Below, piece by piece: positions 35,154-43,844 of a DNA stretch of 64,000 nt. The notes below the pieces were generated by a model, which was not told the origin of the DNA, did not search any database, and saw only the letters and a list, made by a program, of their open reading frames with translations. A program made the position numbers and the translations under genes. Source of the stretch: Allobosea caraganae (GTDB lineage Bacteria; Pseudomonadota; Alphaproteobacteria; Rhizobiales; Beijerinckiaceae); NCBI RefSeq assembly GCF_003351345.1, contig NZ_QQTO01000001.1, forward strand, positions 124,001 through 188,000. The letters are read 5' to 3'. Each line of letters opens with the position of its first letter. Position 1 is the first letter of the stretch.

Positions 35154-36470
35154 TCAGCTCGCGACCTTCAGCGCCTTGCGGGCTTCGCTCGCACTGTCGT
35201 CGCGGCGGGTCTTGGCCGCTTCCATGTCGAGGCTGACCATGAAGTCGGAGATGCGCGGGGCGATCTCGGAGCGGAAGCGCGAGCCGTTGAAGACGCCGTA
35301 ATGGCCGACGCCCTTCTGCAGGTAGTGCACGCGCTTCTCGGCCGGGATGTTGGCGCAGAGGTCATGCGCAGCCTGGGTCTGGCCGACGCCGGAGATGTCG
35401 TCGTTCTCGCCCTCGACCGTCATCAGCGCGACGCGGCGGATGGCCTTCAGGTCGACCGGCTTGTCGCGATGCATCATCTCGCCCTTGGGCAGGGCGTGCC
35501 TGACGAAGACGGTATCGACGGTCTGGAGATAGAATTCGGCGGTGAGGTCCATGACGGCGAGATACTCGTCATAGAAATCGCGGTGCTTCTCGGCGGAATC
35601 GCCGTCGCCGGCGACGAGGTGCTTGAACATGTCGTAATGGGCCGTGACGTGCCGGTCGATGTTCATCGCCATGAAGCCCGAGAGCTGCATGAAGCCGGGA
35701 TAGACCTCGCGGAGCATGCCGAGATGCGGGAAGGGCACCTTGGTGATGCAGTTGCGGCGGAACCAGTCGATGCCGCGCTCCTGGGCGAGCTGGTTCACGA
35801 CCGTCGGCGAGCGGCGGGTGTCGATCGGCCCGCCCATCAGGGTCATCGAGCGCGGCGCGCTGGCATCGCCATCGGCCTCCATGCGCGCGACCGCCGCGAT
35901 CACCGGCACGGCCGGCTGGCAGACGGCCATGACATGGGTGTCGGGGCCGAGCGTCTGCACCATGGCGATGACGTAGTCGATGTAGTCGTCGAGGTCGAAG
36001 CGGCCGGCCGCGAGCGGCACGAGGCGCGCATCGGTCCAGTCGGTGATGTAGACCTCATGGTTGGGCAGCAGGGCCTCGACGGTGCCGCGCAGCAGCGTGG
36101 CGTAGTGGCCCGACATCGGCGCGACCAGCAGGATCTTCGGTTGCGGCTTGCGGCGGCCTTGGATCTTGCGGTCGAAATAGGTCAGCTTGCAGAAGGGCCG
36201 CTCCCAGACGACGCGCTCCTCGACCGCGACCTTGACGCCGTTGATCGTGGTCTCGTCGAGGCCGAAGACCGGCTTGCCATAGCGGCGCGTCATGCGCTCG
36301 AACAGCTCGCAGGAGGCCGCGATGGTGCGCCCGACCGGCGTGTAGGTCAGCGGATTGGCCGGGTTCTTGAACGCGAGTTGCAGCGCATCGGACATGCCCC
36401 TGGCGGGGCTGACCATCATATGAACCGCTTCGTAGGCATGATAGGCGAACGACATGGCAGCCCCGTACAT
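35154..36470 (-). CDS. phaZ: Intracellular polyhydroxyalkanoate depolymerase
   Basis: 438 residues if started at the ATG at 36470, where homology begins (MYGAAMSFAYHAYEAVHMM); earlier in-frame ATGs at 36521 and 36557 are possible. The PhaZ1 family pattern is clear: KILLVAPMSGHYATLLRGTV, VYITDWTDARLVPL, DDYIDYVIAM and CQPAVPVIAAVA. The last holds the nucleophile position, where a Cys in place of the lipase Ser is typical of intracellular PHB depolymerases. VEGENDDISGVGQT and GVGHYGVFNGSRF carry the catalytic Asp and His. It releases 3-hydroxybutyrate from storage granules. It diverges from actS, so both share a 174-bp promoter gap. Confidence 0.9.
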   Translation of the reverse strand: MYGAAMSFAYHAYEAVHMMVSPARGMSDALQLAFKNPANPLTYTPVGRTIAASCELFERMTRRYGKPVFGLDETTINGVKVAVEERVVWERPFCKLTYFDRKIQGRRKPQPKILLVAPMSGHYATLLRGTVEALLPNHEVYITDWTDARLVPLAAGRFDLDDYIDYVIAMVQTLGPDTHVMAVCQPAVPVIAAVARMEADGDASAPRSMTLMGGPIDTRRSPTVVNQLAQERGIDWFRRNCITKVPFPHLGMLREVYPGFMQLSGFMAMNIDRHVTAHYDMFKHLVAGDGDSAEKHRDFYDEYLAVMDLTAEFYLQTVDTVFVRHALPKGEMMHRDKPVDLKAIRRVALMTVEGENDDISGVGQTQAAHDLCANIPAEKRVHYLQKGVGHYGVFNGSRFRSEIAPRISDFMVSLDMEAAKTRRDDSASEARKALKVAS

Positions 36471-36644
36471 GCAGCGAATACCCTTCTCGATGCCCGATGC
36501 ATCGATGATGCGCCGCAACATAGCAACGCAACCTAGGTCGAATTTGTTCTCATTCAATCCGGCTAAAGGCTAAGAATCTCCTGCGATGCTGAAATGTGAC
36601 AGTTTTGCACTGCCAAATGAGATGCCGGACATGGGTTCGAGGGC

Positions 36645-37979
36645 ATGACGAGTTTTTCCGATCTGGTCGAGCCCGCGCTCGCCCGCTCCGGCCGGCACCT
36701 GCGGCTGGACACGCTGGTGCGGCTGCGCTGGCTCGCGATTGCCGGGCAGAGCCTGGCCGTCGCCGGCGTGCATTTCGGGCTGCGCTTCCCGCTGCCCTTC
36801 GGCTGGTGCTTCGCCGTCATCGCGGTCTCGGCCTGGCTCAACATCGCGCTGCGGGTACGCTTCCCGCTCAGCCACCGCCTGCGCGAGGACGCGGCGACGG
36901 CGCTGCTCGCCTTCGACATCATCCAGCTCGCGGCGCTGCTCTACCTGACCGGCGGCCTGCAGAACCCGTTCTCGATCCTGTTCCTGGCGCCGGTGATGAT
37001 CTCGGCCACCGCCCTGCAGCCGCAGCGCACCTTGCTGCTCGGGCTGCTGGCCGTGATGCTGGCGAGCCTGCTCAGCTTCCTGCACTTCCCGCTGCCCTGG
37101 GCCGGGCCGGACCGGCCGGTGCTGCCGCCCTACTACCAGGCCGGCAACTGGATCGCCCTCGTGCTGGGCCTGGGCTTCACCGGCATCTACGCCTGGCGCG
37201 TCGCCAAGGAGGCGCGCGACCTCTCGGAGGCGCTGACCGCGACCGAGCTCGTGCTGGCGCGCGAGCAGCATCTCTCCCAGCTCGACGGGCTGGCCGCCGC
37301 CGCCGCGCATGAGCTCGGCACGCCGCTCGCCACGATCGCGCTGGTGGCGCGGGAATTGTCGCGGCTCGCCCCGCCGGAGGGCGAGATGGCCGAGGACATC
37401 ACGCTCCTGCGCGAGCAGGTCGAGCGCTGCCGCGGCATCCTGGGCAAGCTGACCTCGCTGCAGGACGACGATGCCGGGCCGCTCGACCAACTCGGCCTGC
37501 GCCTGCTGATCGAGGAGGCGGCCGGGCCGCAGCGCCCGTTCGGCGTGCCGTTCCGCATCGACATGCTCGGCGAGAAGCCCGAACCCATCTGCCGGCGCAA
37601 CCCGGGCATGATCTACGGCCTCGGCAACATCGTCGACAACGCCGTCGACTTCGCCAAGTCGGAGGTGACGATCACGGCGCAATGGACTGACAGCCATGTC
37701 GCGCTGACCATCGCCGATGATGGCCCGGGCTTCCCGCCGGACGTGCTGATGCGGGCCGGCGAGCCCTATCTGTCGCGCGAACGCGGCGAAAGCCGCGCCG
37801 GCGGCGGGCTGGGGCTCGGCCTGTTCATCGCCAAGACCCTGCTGGAGCGGGGCGGCGCGGCGCTCGAATTCTCGAATCTGCCGGCACCTGCGAGCGGCGC
37901 CTCGATCCGCATGGCCTGGCCGCGGGCGGTCTTTGAGGCCGACCTCAAGCCGGTTGGGTCTTCAAACCTGGAAGTTTAA
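36645..37979 (+). CDS. actS: Redox sensor histidine kinase ActS/RegB
   Basis: 444 residues. Six hydrophobic segments occupy residues ~25-190. GGLQNPFSILFLAPV is the RegB/PrrB quinone-sensing motif between helices 3 and 4. The kinase core has His222 in AAAAHELGTPLATI, with N and G boxes (GNIVDNAVDFAKS, DDGPGFPPD, GLGLGLFIAKTLL). The RegB/ActS family senses ubiquinone redox state and governs respiration, CO2 and nitrogen fixation genes through RegA/ActR. A conserved redox cysteine seen in many homologues is not obvious at the H-box. GAGG precedes the ATG. ActR follows on the same strand. Confidence 0.95.
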   Translation: MTSFSDLVEPALARSGRHLRLDTLVRLRWLAIAGQSLAVAGVHFGLRFPLPFGWCFAVIAVSAWLNIALRVRFPLSHRLREDAATALLAFDIIQLAALLYLTGGLQNPFSILFLAPVMISATALQPQRTLLLGLLAVMLASLLSFLHFPLPWAGPDRPVLPPYYQAGNWIALVLGLGFTGIYAWRVAKEARDLSEALTATELVLAREQHLSQLDGLAAAAAHELGTPLATIALVARELSRLAPPEGEMAEDITLLREQVERCRGILGKLTSLQDDDAGPLDQLGLRLLIEEAAGPQRPFGVPFRIDMLGEKPEPICRRNPGMIYGLGNIVDNAVDFAKSEVTITAQWTDSHVALTIADDGPGFPPDVLMRAGEPYLSRERGESRAGGGLGLGLFIAKTLLERGGAALEFSNLPAPASGASIRMAWPRAVFEADLKPVGSSNLEV

Positions 37980-37990
37980 TCACTACTTAG
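37976..37990 (+). promoter_or_regulatory. Near-consensus CtrA-type box between actS and actR
   Basis: TTAA-TCACTAC-TTAG has correct seven-base spacing with one mismatch in the second half-site. It overlaps the actS stop and lies 144-158 bp before actR. Weak evidence on its own. Confidence 0.25.
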
Positions 37991-37997
37991 GGTTAGG

Positions 37998-38044
37998 GCA
38001 TGCTCCGCAAAAGTGAGGCGCGCTTTTGCGATAAGGCCATGCTC
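37998..38044. repeat. Short palindromic repeat, family F
   Basis: GCATGCTCCGCAAAAG at left and CTTTTGCGATAAGGCCATGC at right form an interrupted inverted repeat around GTGAGGCGCG. It resembles the very common rhizobial element with GAGCATG ends and an AAAAG/CTTTT inner stem. It lies in the 154-bp gap between actS and actR, so it may affect actR levels within a shared transcript. Confidence 0.65.
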
Positions 38045-38133
38045 GAGAGATTGGTCCGGTCGATGGCCAGATGCGCCGATCGGATAGTCGGGTTACAATT
38101 CCGCCAGGACAGTCCGGCGGAAGGAGAGTTTCG

Positions 38134-38688
38134 ATGGAACAGGCGCTGAGCGAAGCGACCCAGATGGACATGTCCCTCCTCCTCGTCGACGACGACAAGC
38201 CGTTCCTGCACCGGCTGGCGCGGGCGATGGAAGGCCGCGGCTATTCCGTCCGCACCGCCGAGAGCGTGTCCGAGGGCCTGGCCGCCGTGGAAGAGGCGGC
38301 GCCCGCCTTCGCGGTGATCGACCTGCGGCTCGCCGACGGCAACGGGCTCGACGTCATCGCCCGCCTGAAGGAGCGCCGGCCGGAGGCCCGCGGCATCGTG
38401 CTGACCGGCTACGGCAATATCGCGACCGCGGTCAGCGCCGTGAAGCTCGGTGCCTTCGACTTCCTGGCCAAGCCCGCCGATGCCGACGAGATCCATTCGG
38501 CGCTGGCGGCGGCCCGCGACTCGCGCCCGACTCCGCCGGAGAACCCGATGTCGGCCGACAGGGTGCGCTGGGAGCATATCCAGCGCGTCTACGAGCTGTG
38601 CAGCCGCAACGTCTCCGAGACCGCCCGTCGCCTCGGCATGCACCGGCGCACCTTGCAGCGGATTCTGGCGAAGCGCGCGCCGCGCTGA
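38134..38688 (+). CDS. actR: Redox response regulator ActR/RegA
   Basis: 184 residues. The receiver domain has the acidic pocket at VDDD (18-21) and phosphoacceptor Asp63 in VIDLRLADG, with Thr in VLTGYG and Lys in FLAKPAD. A proline-rich linker (RPTPPENPMS) leads to a Fis-type helix-turn-helix, NVSETARRLGMHRRTLQRIL, which is nearly invariant across RegA/PrrA/ActR. It is the output partner of ActS and controls energy-generating and energy-using pathways. AAGGAG stands eight bases before the ATG; a longer upstream frame is not conserved. Confidence 0.96.
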   Translation: MEQALSEATQMDMSLLLVDDDKPFLHRLARAMEGRGYSVRTAESVSEGLAAVEEAAPAFAVIDLRLADGNGLDVIARLKERRPEARGIVLTGYGNIATAVSAVKLGAFDFLAKPADADEIHSALAAARDSRPTPPENPMSADRVRWEHIQRVYELCSRNVSETARRLGMHRRTLQRILAKRAPR

Positions 38689-38744
38689 GATGCCGTCTCT
38701 TCTCCCCAAGGGAAGAAGAAGGAAAGAGAGCGGCTCGGCCCGCC

Positions 38745-39752
38745 TCAGGGCGAGGGCGACAGCCCCGCCTCGACCTCGGCCGGCTCGAACGTATAGCGCC
38801 GCGAGCAGAATTCGCAGGTGACGCCGAGCGTGCCGTCATCGGCGATCATGGCGCGGCGGTCCTCCGTGGAGAAGCCTCTGAGCATGCCGAGCACGCGCTC
38901 GCGCGAGCAGCGGCATTCCTCATGCACCAGGATCGGCTCGAAGACGCGGGCGCCGCGCTCGTGGAAGAGCCGGTAGAGCAGCCGCTCGCTCTCCAGCATC
39001 GGGTCGAGCAGCTCGTGGTCCTCGACCGTCTCGACCAGCGAGCGCGCCTCGGCCCAGGCATCGTCGCTGATGCCGTCGGGGTCGTCGCTCGCCAGGATCT
39101 CGTGGCCCTCCGGCGCGTCGCCGGGATGGAGGTCGGCGGCGCGCAGCCGGTCGGGCGAATGCGGCATGAACTGCACGATCAGCCCGCCCGCCCGCCAATG
39201 CCGGCCGGTGCCGTTGACGATGCTGCCGACCCCGAGCCGGATCCGGCTCGGAATCTGCTCCGACTGGCGGAAATACTGGTGCGCGGCCTCTTCCAGGCTC
39301 TGCTTGGTCAGCGTCACCACGCCCTGGTAGCGCGTCGCCTGCGTGCCCTGGTCGACGGTCATGCCGAGATGACCCTCGCCGAGCAGCTCGCCGGTGCTGG
39401 TCGCCCCGGCCGCGATGGCCTGCTGCAGCCGCTCCTCGTCGAAATGCGCGACGGCGCGAAAATTGTCCGGCGCGTTGAAGTCGACGACGAGCATCGAGAT
39501 CGGCCCGTCGCTCTTGGTCTGGAGCTGGAAGCGGCCCTCGAACTTCAGCGCGGTGCCGAGCAGCACGGTCAGCGCTGCCGCCTCGCCGAGCACGCGCGAG
39601 ACCGGCTCGGGATAGCCATGGCGCTCCAGCACCGTGTCGATCGAGGGACCCAGCCTGACGACGCGGCCGCGCACGTCGAGATCGGGCACCGTGAACGGCA
39701 CGACCCGGTCGTCGAGCGTGGCCGTCTGCGTGATTGCGTCGGAACCGGCCAT
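38745..39752 (-). CDS. hslO: Redox-regulated chaperone Hsp33
   Basis: 335 residues. The N-terminal domain has FTVPDLDVRGRVVRLG, GPISMLVVDF and QGVVTLTKQSLEEAAHQYF. The C-terminal zinc switch has four cysteines in ECRCSRERV and CEFCSRRY. Oxidation of these cysteines releases zinc and turns on holdase activity, so it protects proteins during oxidative and heat stress in the cytosol. Its ATG overlaps the argF stop (ATGA), so it is translated with argD-argF, a layout common in Rhizobiales. The frame is open further up but inside argF. Confidence 0.95.
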   Translation of the reverse strand: MAGSDAITQTATLDDRVVPFTVPDLDVRGRVVRLGPSIDTVLERHGYPEPVSRVLGEAAALTVLLGTALKFEGRFQLQTKSDGPISMLVVDFNAPDNFRAVAHFDEERLQQAIAAGATSTGELLGEGHLGMTVDQGTQATRYQGVVTLTKQSLEEAAHQYFRQSEQIPSRIRLGVGSIVNGTGRHWRAGGLIVQFMPHSPDRLRAADLHPGDAPEGHEILASDDPDGISDDAWAEARSLVETVEDHELLDPMLESERLLYRLFHERGARVFEPILVHEECRCSRERVLGMLRGFSTEDRRAMIADDGTLGVTCEFCSRRYTFEPAEVEAGLSPSP

Positions 39753-40669
39753 CAGGCGGCGACACCGCCGAAGCACCAGGCCAGGATGCCCTTCTGGGCA
39801 TGCAGCCGGTTCTCGGCCTCGTCGAACACGGCCGATTGCGGCCCGTCCATGACGGCGTCGGTGACTTCCTCGCCGCGGCTCGCCGGCAGGCAATGCATGA
39901 AGATCGCGTCCTTCTCGGCCCGCTCGAGCAGGCGGTCATCGACCTGGTAGGGCCGCAGCAGGTTGTGGCGCGTGCCTTCCTCGTCGCCCATCGAGACCCA
40001 GCAATCGGTGATGACGCAATCGGCGCCCTCGACCGCGGCTTCCGGCCGGTTGGTGAGCTTGACCCTGGCGCCCTGCTTGCGGGCCCAGTCGAGCAGGGCC
40101 GGCGGCGGCGCCAGCTCGTCGGGCGTCGCGATCGCCAGCTCGAAATCGAGCCGCCCGGCCGCATGCACCCAGGAGGTCAGGACGTTGTTGGTGTCGCCGG
40201 TCCAGGCGATGCGCTTGCCGGCGATCGAGCCCTTGCGCTCCTCGAAGGTCATCACATCCGCCATGACCTGGCAGGGGTGCTGGCGCTTGGTCAGGCCGTT
40301 GATCACCGGCACGGTGGCGTATTTCGCCATCTCGACCACGGCGTCATGGTCGAGCATGCGGATCATGATTGCATCGACGTAGCGCGACAGCACGCGGGCC
40401 GTATCGGCGATGGTCTCGCGCTCGCCGAGCTCGATCTCCTGGCCGGTCACCATCATCGGCGAGCCGCCGAGCTCGCGGATGCCGACGTCGAAGGAGACGC
40501 GGGTTCGTAGCGAGGGCTGCTCGAAGATCATGGCGATGACCTTGCCTTCGAGTAGGCGGTCGCCCGCCGCCTCGGGCGTGCGGCGTCGCGCCTTGATCTC
40601 CTCGCCGGCACGCAGGATCGCCCTGAGCTGGTCGCTGGAGAAATCGGAAAGATCGAGGAAATGGCGCAT
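39752..40669 (-). CDS. argF: Ornithine carbamoyltransferase
   Basis: 305 residues. The carbamoyl-phosphate site [11 protein letters not shown] is near residue 50 (the usual STRTR has Leu here in place of Thr), followed by [12 protein letters not shown] and the catalytic [13 protein letters not shown] near residue 260 with the reactive Cys. It makes citrulline from ornithine and carbamoyl phosphate in arginine synthesis; a cytosolic trimer. AAGGAAG precedes the ATG. It lies 38 bp after argD. Confidence 0.96.
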   Translation of the reverse strand: MRHFLDLSDFSSDQLRAILRAGEEIKARRRTPEAAGDRLLEGKVIAMIFEQPSLRTRVSFDVGIRELGGSPMMVTGQEIELGERETIADTARVLSRYVDAIMIRMLDHDAVVEMAKYATVPVINGLTKRQHPCQVMADVMTFEERKGSIAGKRIAWTGDTNNVLTSWVHAAGRLDFELAIATPDELAPPPALLDWARKQGARVKLTNRPEAAVEGADCVITDCWVSMGDEEGTRHNLLRPYQVDDRLLERAEKDAIFMHCLPASRGEEVTDAVMDGPQSAVFDEAENRLHAQKGILAWCFGGVAA

Positions 40670-40707
40670 CGTCGCGCTTCCTTCGCAGGAATGCTGGGAG
40701 GGTTCGA

Positions 40708-41928
40708 TTATTCGGCGGCGGGCCGCTTGAGATTGGCCTCGATCGCGCCGGCCGCCTTGTCGAGGCGCGCGACCGCTTCCGCGACCTCGGTCTCGCCGAT
40801 GATCAGCGGCGGCAGCAGGCGCACGACATTGTCGCCGGCCGCGACGACCAGGAGCCCGGCCTCGCGCGCCTCGGCGACGAAGTCCGTGTTCAAGGTCTTC
40901 AGCTTCAGGCCGAGCATCAGGCCCTCGCCGCGGATCTCCTCGATCACGTCGGGATGGTGGTCCTTGAGCTGGGCCAGCGACTGGCGCAGCCGCAGCGCGG
41001 TCTGCGCGACATGGTCGAGGAAGCCCGGCTCGAGGATGACGTCGAGCACGGCGTTGCCGACCGCCATGGCGAGCGGGTTGCCGCCGAAGGTCGTGCCATG
41101 CGTGCCGAGCGTCATGCCCGACGCCGCCTCCTCGGTGGCGAGGCAGGCGCCCATCGGGAAGCCGCCGCCAATGCCCTTGGCGACCGACATGATGTCGGGC
41201 GCCACGCCGTAGTGCTCGTAGGCGAAGAACTTGCCGGTGCGGCCGACGCCGGTCTGAATCTCGTCGAAGATCAGCAGCAGGCCGTGCTCGTCACAGAGCT
41301 CGCGCAGCAGCTTGAGGAAGCGCATCGGCACGCTGCGCAGGCCGCCCTCGCCCTGGATCGGCTCGATCATCAGCGCGGCGGTCTCGTCGGTGATCGCGGC
41401 CTTCAGCGCCGTCTCGTCGTCGAAGGGCACCTGGTCGAAGCCCGAGACCTTTGGGCCGAAGCCGTCAATGTACTTCTGCTGGCCGCCGGCGGCGATCGTC
41501 GCCAGCGTGCGGCCATGGAAGGCGCCCTCGAAGGTGATGATGTGGAAGCGCTCGGGATTGCCCTTCGCGGCGTGGTACTTGCGCGCCATCTTGATGGCGC
41601 ACTCGTTCGCCTCGGCGCCCGAGTTGGTGAAGAAGACGCGTTCGGCGAAGGTCGCCTCGCAGAGCCGCCGCGCCAGCTTCTCGCCGTCGGGCATCGCATA
41701 GAGGTTCGAGGTGTGCCAGATGCGCTGGGCCTGCTCGGTCAGCGTCTTGACCAGGTGCGGATGGGCGTGGCCGAGCGAATTGACCGCGATGCCGGCGCCG
41801 AAATCGAGGAAGCGCCGGCCATCGGCCGTCTCGGCCCAGGCGCCCTCGCCGCGCTCGAGGGCGATCGGCGCGCGGGCATAGGTCGGCAGCAGCAGCGAGT
41901 TATGGGAGGAAGCGGGGACGGGAGCCAT
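40708..41928 (-). CDS. argD: Acetylornithine/succinyldiaminopimelate aminotransferase
   Basis: 406 residues, class III PLP aminotransferase. Seen: [19 protein letters not shown] near residue 105, [16 protein letters not shown], the cofactor-contacting [21 protein letters not shown], and [14 protein letters not shown] with the Schiff-base Lys. It aminates N-acetylglutamate semialdehyde for arginine and can serve in lysine synthesis. The ATG at 41928 follows GAGGAT. It is the first gene of argD-argF-hslO. Confidence 0.95.
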   Translation of the reverse strand: MAPVPASSHNSLLLPTYARAPIALERGEGAWAETADGRRFLDFGAGIAVNSLGHAHPHLVKTLTEQAQRIWHTSNLYAMPDGEKLARRLCEATFAERVFFTNSGAEANECAIKMARKYHAAKGNPERFHIITFEGAFHGRTLATIAAGGQQKYIDGFGPKVSGFDQVPFDDETALKAAITDETAALMIEPIQGEGGLRSVPMRFLKLLRELCDEHGLLLIFDEIQTGVGRTGKFFAYEHYGVAPDIMSVAKGIGGGFPMGACLATEEAASGMTLGTHGTTFGGNPLAMAVGNAVLDVILEPGFLDHVAQTALRLRQSLAQLKDHHPDVIEEIRGEGLMLGLKLKTLNTDFVAEAREAGLLVVAAGDNVVRLLPPLIIGETEVAEAVARLDKAAGAIEANLKRPAAE

Positions 41929-42044
41929 GGAAAACGATCCTCGGACGGAACGAATGAGAACGGGTGTGCGCTGGCTTGGGAACGGCATTGCGGGCGCAAA
42001 AGCATGACAGCCTAATGCGACCCGCTGGCGACGCTATCGTCGCA

Positions 42045-42458
42045 GCCAGTTCCCGACATTTCGTCGCGCCGTCATCCGCATCGTCGAAAGATCCCGACCC
42101 GTCAAAAACATAAGCGCCGCCCGGAGGGGCGGCAGCACGTCGATAACTATGCTGAAGCCGTCCCGCCCTGTCAATTCCGTGCCGTTCGGACAGGTGTTCT
42201 GCTGTAGTGGCCTTGACCGGGCATTTGGGAATGGGCTGGGGAAAATTCAATTTCCGATTCGCGGACTCTTGTCCCCGAGTCCGGCCATCTTGTATGGTCG
42301 TCCTCGTCAGATACGACATCTCGTGCGGCGTCCCCTGTACCGTCACTCTCGAGTGTAACGGCTTCCGTTTAGCGACGGGCGCCGCCGGTCTCGGATTCCG
42401 CCACGATCGGCCCCTAAGCCGCCCCGCAAGGGACAGGCTTGATGAGACAGGTGAAGCC
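42045..42458. other. Divergent argD/gcrA promoter region
   Basis: Together with 41929-42044 this makes a 530-bp gene-free gap. Open frames on both strands here lack homology. Apart from the GANTC cluster noted separately and a single further GATTC (42394-42398), I see a small GC-rich hairpin (GCCGCCCGGAGGGGCGGC, near 42117) that could be an mRNA leader structure of argD. No riboswitch pattern is recognisable. Confidence 0.4.
42256..42281. promoter_or_regulatory. Cluster of three GANTC methylation sites upstream of gcrA
   Basis: GATTC at 42256-42260, GACTC at 42264-42268 and GAGTC at 42277-42281 lie within 26 bp, about 180-200 bp before the gcrA start. GANTC is the target of the cell-cycle methyltransferase CcrM, and GcrA acts at methylated GANTC promoters, so autoregulation is plausible. 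Confidence 0.6.
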
Positions 42459-42998
42459 ATGAACGAAGCCGGAGCCTGGACGGAAGAACGCGTCGAGCTG
42501 CTCAAGAAGCTCTGGAACGACGGCCTGAGCGCGAGCCAGATCGCGGGCGAGCTCGGCAGCGTCACGCGCAACGCCGTGATCGGCAAGGTCCACCGGCTCG
42601 GCCTCTCCGGCCGCGCCAAGAGCCCGACGGCCTCCTCCACGCCGCGTCCGGCCCGCAAGGCCCCGGCCCGTGCGCCGAGCCATCCGATGGCCGGCAATGC
42701 CGGCCTGACCCGCGGCGCCAACGCGCTCGCCCCGCAATATCAGCCGGAGGCCGAGGTCGAGGCGGAAGCCGCGCCGATGCCGTCCGAGGACGTGGTCGTG
42801 CCCTTCTCCGAGCGCGTCACCATCATGGACCTGCGCGAATACATGTGCCGCTGGCCGATGGGCGATCCGACGACCCCGGAATTCCGCTTCTGCGGCGCCC
42901 GCTCCTCGACCGGCCTGCCCTATTGCTCCCACCACTCCCGCATCGCCTACCAGCCGGCGGCCGACCGCCGGCGCGACCGCCGGAATGTCGGGCGCTGA
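42459..42998 (+). CDS. gcrA: Cell-cycle regulator GcrA
   Basis: 179 residues. The N-terminal domain begins MNEAGAWTEERVELLKKLW and continues GLSASQIAGELGSVTRNAVIGKVHRLGL, the GcrA DNA-binding helix-turn-helix. An Ala/Pro-rich linker follows, then the C-terminal sigma70-interacting domain with CRWPMGDPTTPEFRFCGA and TGLPYCSHHSRIAY. GcrA binds RNA polymerase with sigma70 and activates promoters carrying methylated GANTC, including division genes. The frame is open far upstream, but homology starts at the ATG at 42459. A terminator follows 27 bp after the stop. Confidence 0.96.
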   Translation: MNEAGAWTEERVELLKKLWNDGLSASQIAGELGSVTRNAVIGKVHRLGLSGRAKSPTASSTPRPARKAPARAPSHPMAGNAGLTRGANALAPQYQPEAEVEAEAAPMPSEDVVVPFSERVTIMDLREYMCRWPMGDPTTPEFRFCGARSSTGLPYCSHHSRIAYQPAADRRRDRRNVGR

Positions 42999-43025
42999 GA
43001 GCTTGATTTTCGAATGAATGACGAG

Positions 43026-43051
43026 AAAGCCGGCTCTGGGCCGGCTTTTTT
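43026..43051 (+). terminator. Rho-independent terminator after gcrA
   Basis: AAAGCCGGC and GCCGGCTTT form a 9-bp stem with loop TCTGG, followed by T residues to 43051. It also lies just past the end of the convergent ABC transporter ATPase gene and may serve both strands. Confidence 0.92.
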
Positions 43052-43058
43052 GTTGGGA

Positions 43059-43844
43059 TTAGAGCCCGGCGCTCTGGAAGAAGCGCTTGGTGCGCTCCGA
43101 TTTCGGCTGGCCGAACACCTCCGCCGCCGGGCCGAACTCGGTGACGCGGCCATGGTCGAGCACCATGACATGCGAGGCGACGTCGCGGGCGAAGGCGAGC
43201 TCGTGCGTCACGATCAGCGAGGTCCGCCCGCCGAGCGCCAGCGCCTTCACCACGTTCAGCACCTCGCCGGTCAGCTCCGGATCGAGCGCCGAGGTCGGCT
43301 CGTCGAACAGCATGATCGAGGGCTCCATCATCAGCGCGCGGGCGATGGCGATGCGCTGCTGCTGGCCGCCGGAGAGCCGGCTCGGATAGGCCTCCTCCTT
43401 GTCGGGCAGGCCGACCTTGGCGAGCAGGTCCCGCGCCCGCTCAATCGCCTTGTCCTTGCTCCAGCCGAGCACGCCGACCGGCGCCTCGATCAGGTTCTTC
43501 AGCACGTTCAGGTGCTGGAACAGGTTGAACGACTGGAAGACCATGCCGATATCGGTGCGGTACGTCGCGACCTGGCGGTCGCTGAGCTTGCGGCTGCCGT
43601 GCACTGCGCCGTCCGGCGTCAGCCTGACATCGCCGACGATGATCTCTCCGCCCTGGAAGGTCTCCAGCCGGTTGACGCAGCGCACCAGCGTGCTCTTGCC
43701 CGAGCCGCTCGAGCCGAGCACCGCGACGGTCGCGCCCTGCGGCACCACCGCCGAGACGTCGTGCAGGACCTGGAGCTGGCCGAAGAACTTGCTGAGGCCG
43801 AGGAAGGTGATCGCGGGCTTGGCCGCCTCGCTGGTCCCGGTCAT
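43059..43844 (-). CDS. Polar amino acid ABC transporter, ATP-binding subunit
   Basis: 261 residues of the GlnQ/HisP type. Walker A GSSGSGKSTLVRCVNRLE, Q-loop MVFQSFNLFQHLNVLKNL, signature LSGGQQQRIAIARALMM, Walker B IMLFDEPTSALDPE and switch VTHELAFA are all intact. It powers uptake together with the permease and binding protein upstream. Its ATG overlaps the permease stop (ATGA at 43841-43844). Confidence 0.95.
   Translation of the reverse strand: MTGTSEAAKPAITFLGLSKFFGQLQVLHDVSAVVPQGATVAVLGSSGSGKSTLVRCVNRLETFQGGEIIVGDVRLTPDGAVHGSRKLSDRQVATYRTDIGMVFQSFNLFQHLNVLKNLIEAPVGVLGWSKDKAIERARDLLAKVGLPDKEEAYPSRLSGGQQQRIAIARALMMEPSIMLFDEPTSALDPELTGEVLNVVKALALGGRTSLIVTHELAFARDVASHVMVLDHGRVTEFGPAAEVFGQPKSERTKRFFQSAGL

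Noticed and set aside
41900..42721. 273-codon minus-strand frame across the argD/gcrA gap
   Set aside because: It overlaps the gcrA coding region and argD start, has no ribosome site and reads as non-conserved sequence.
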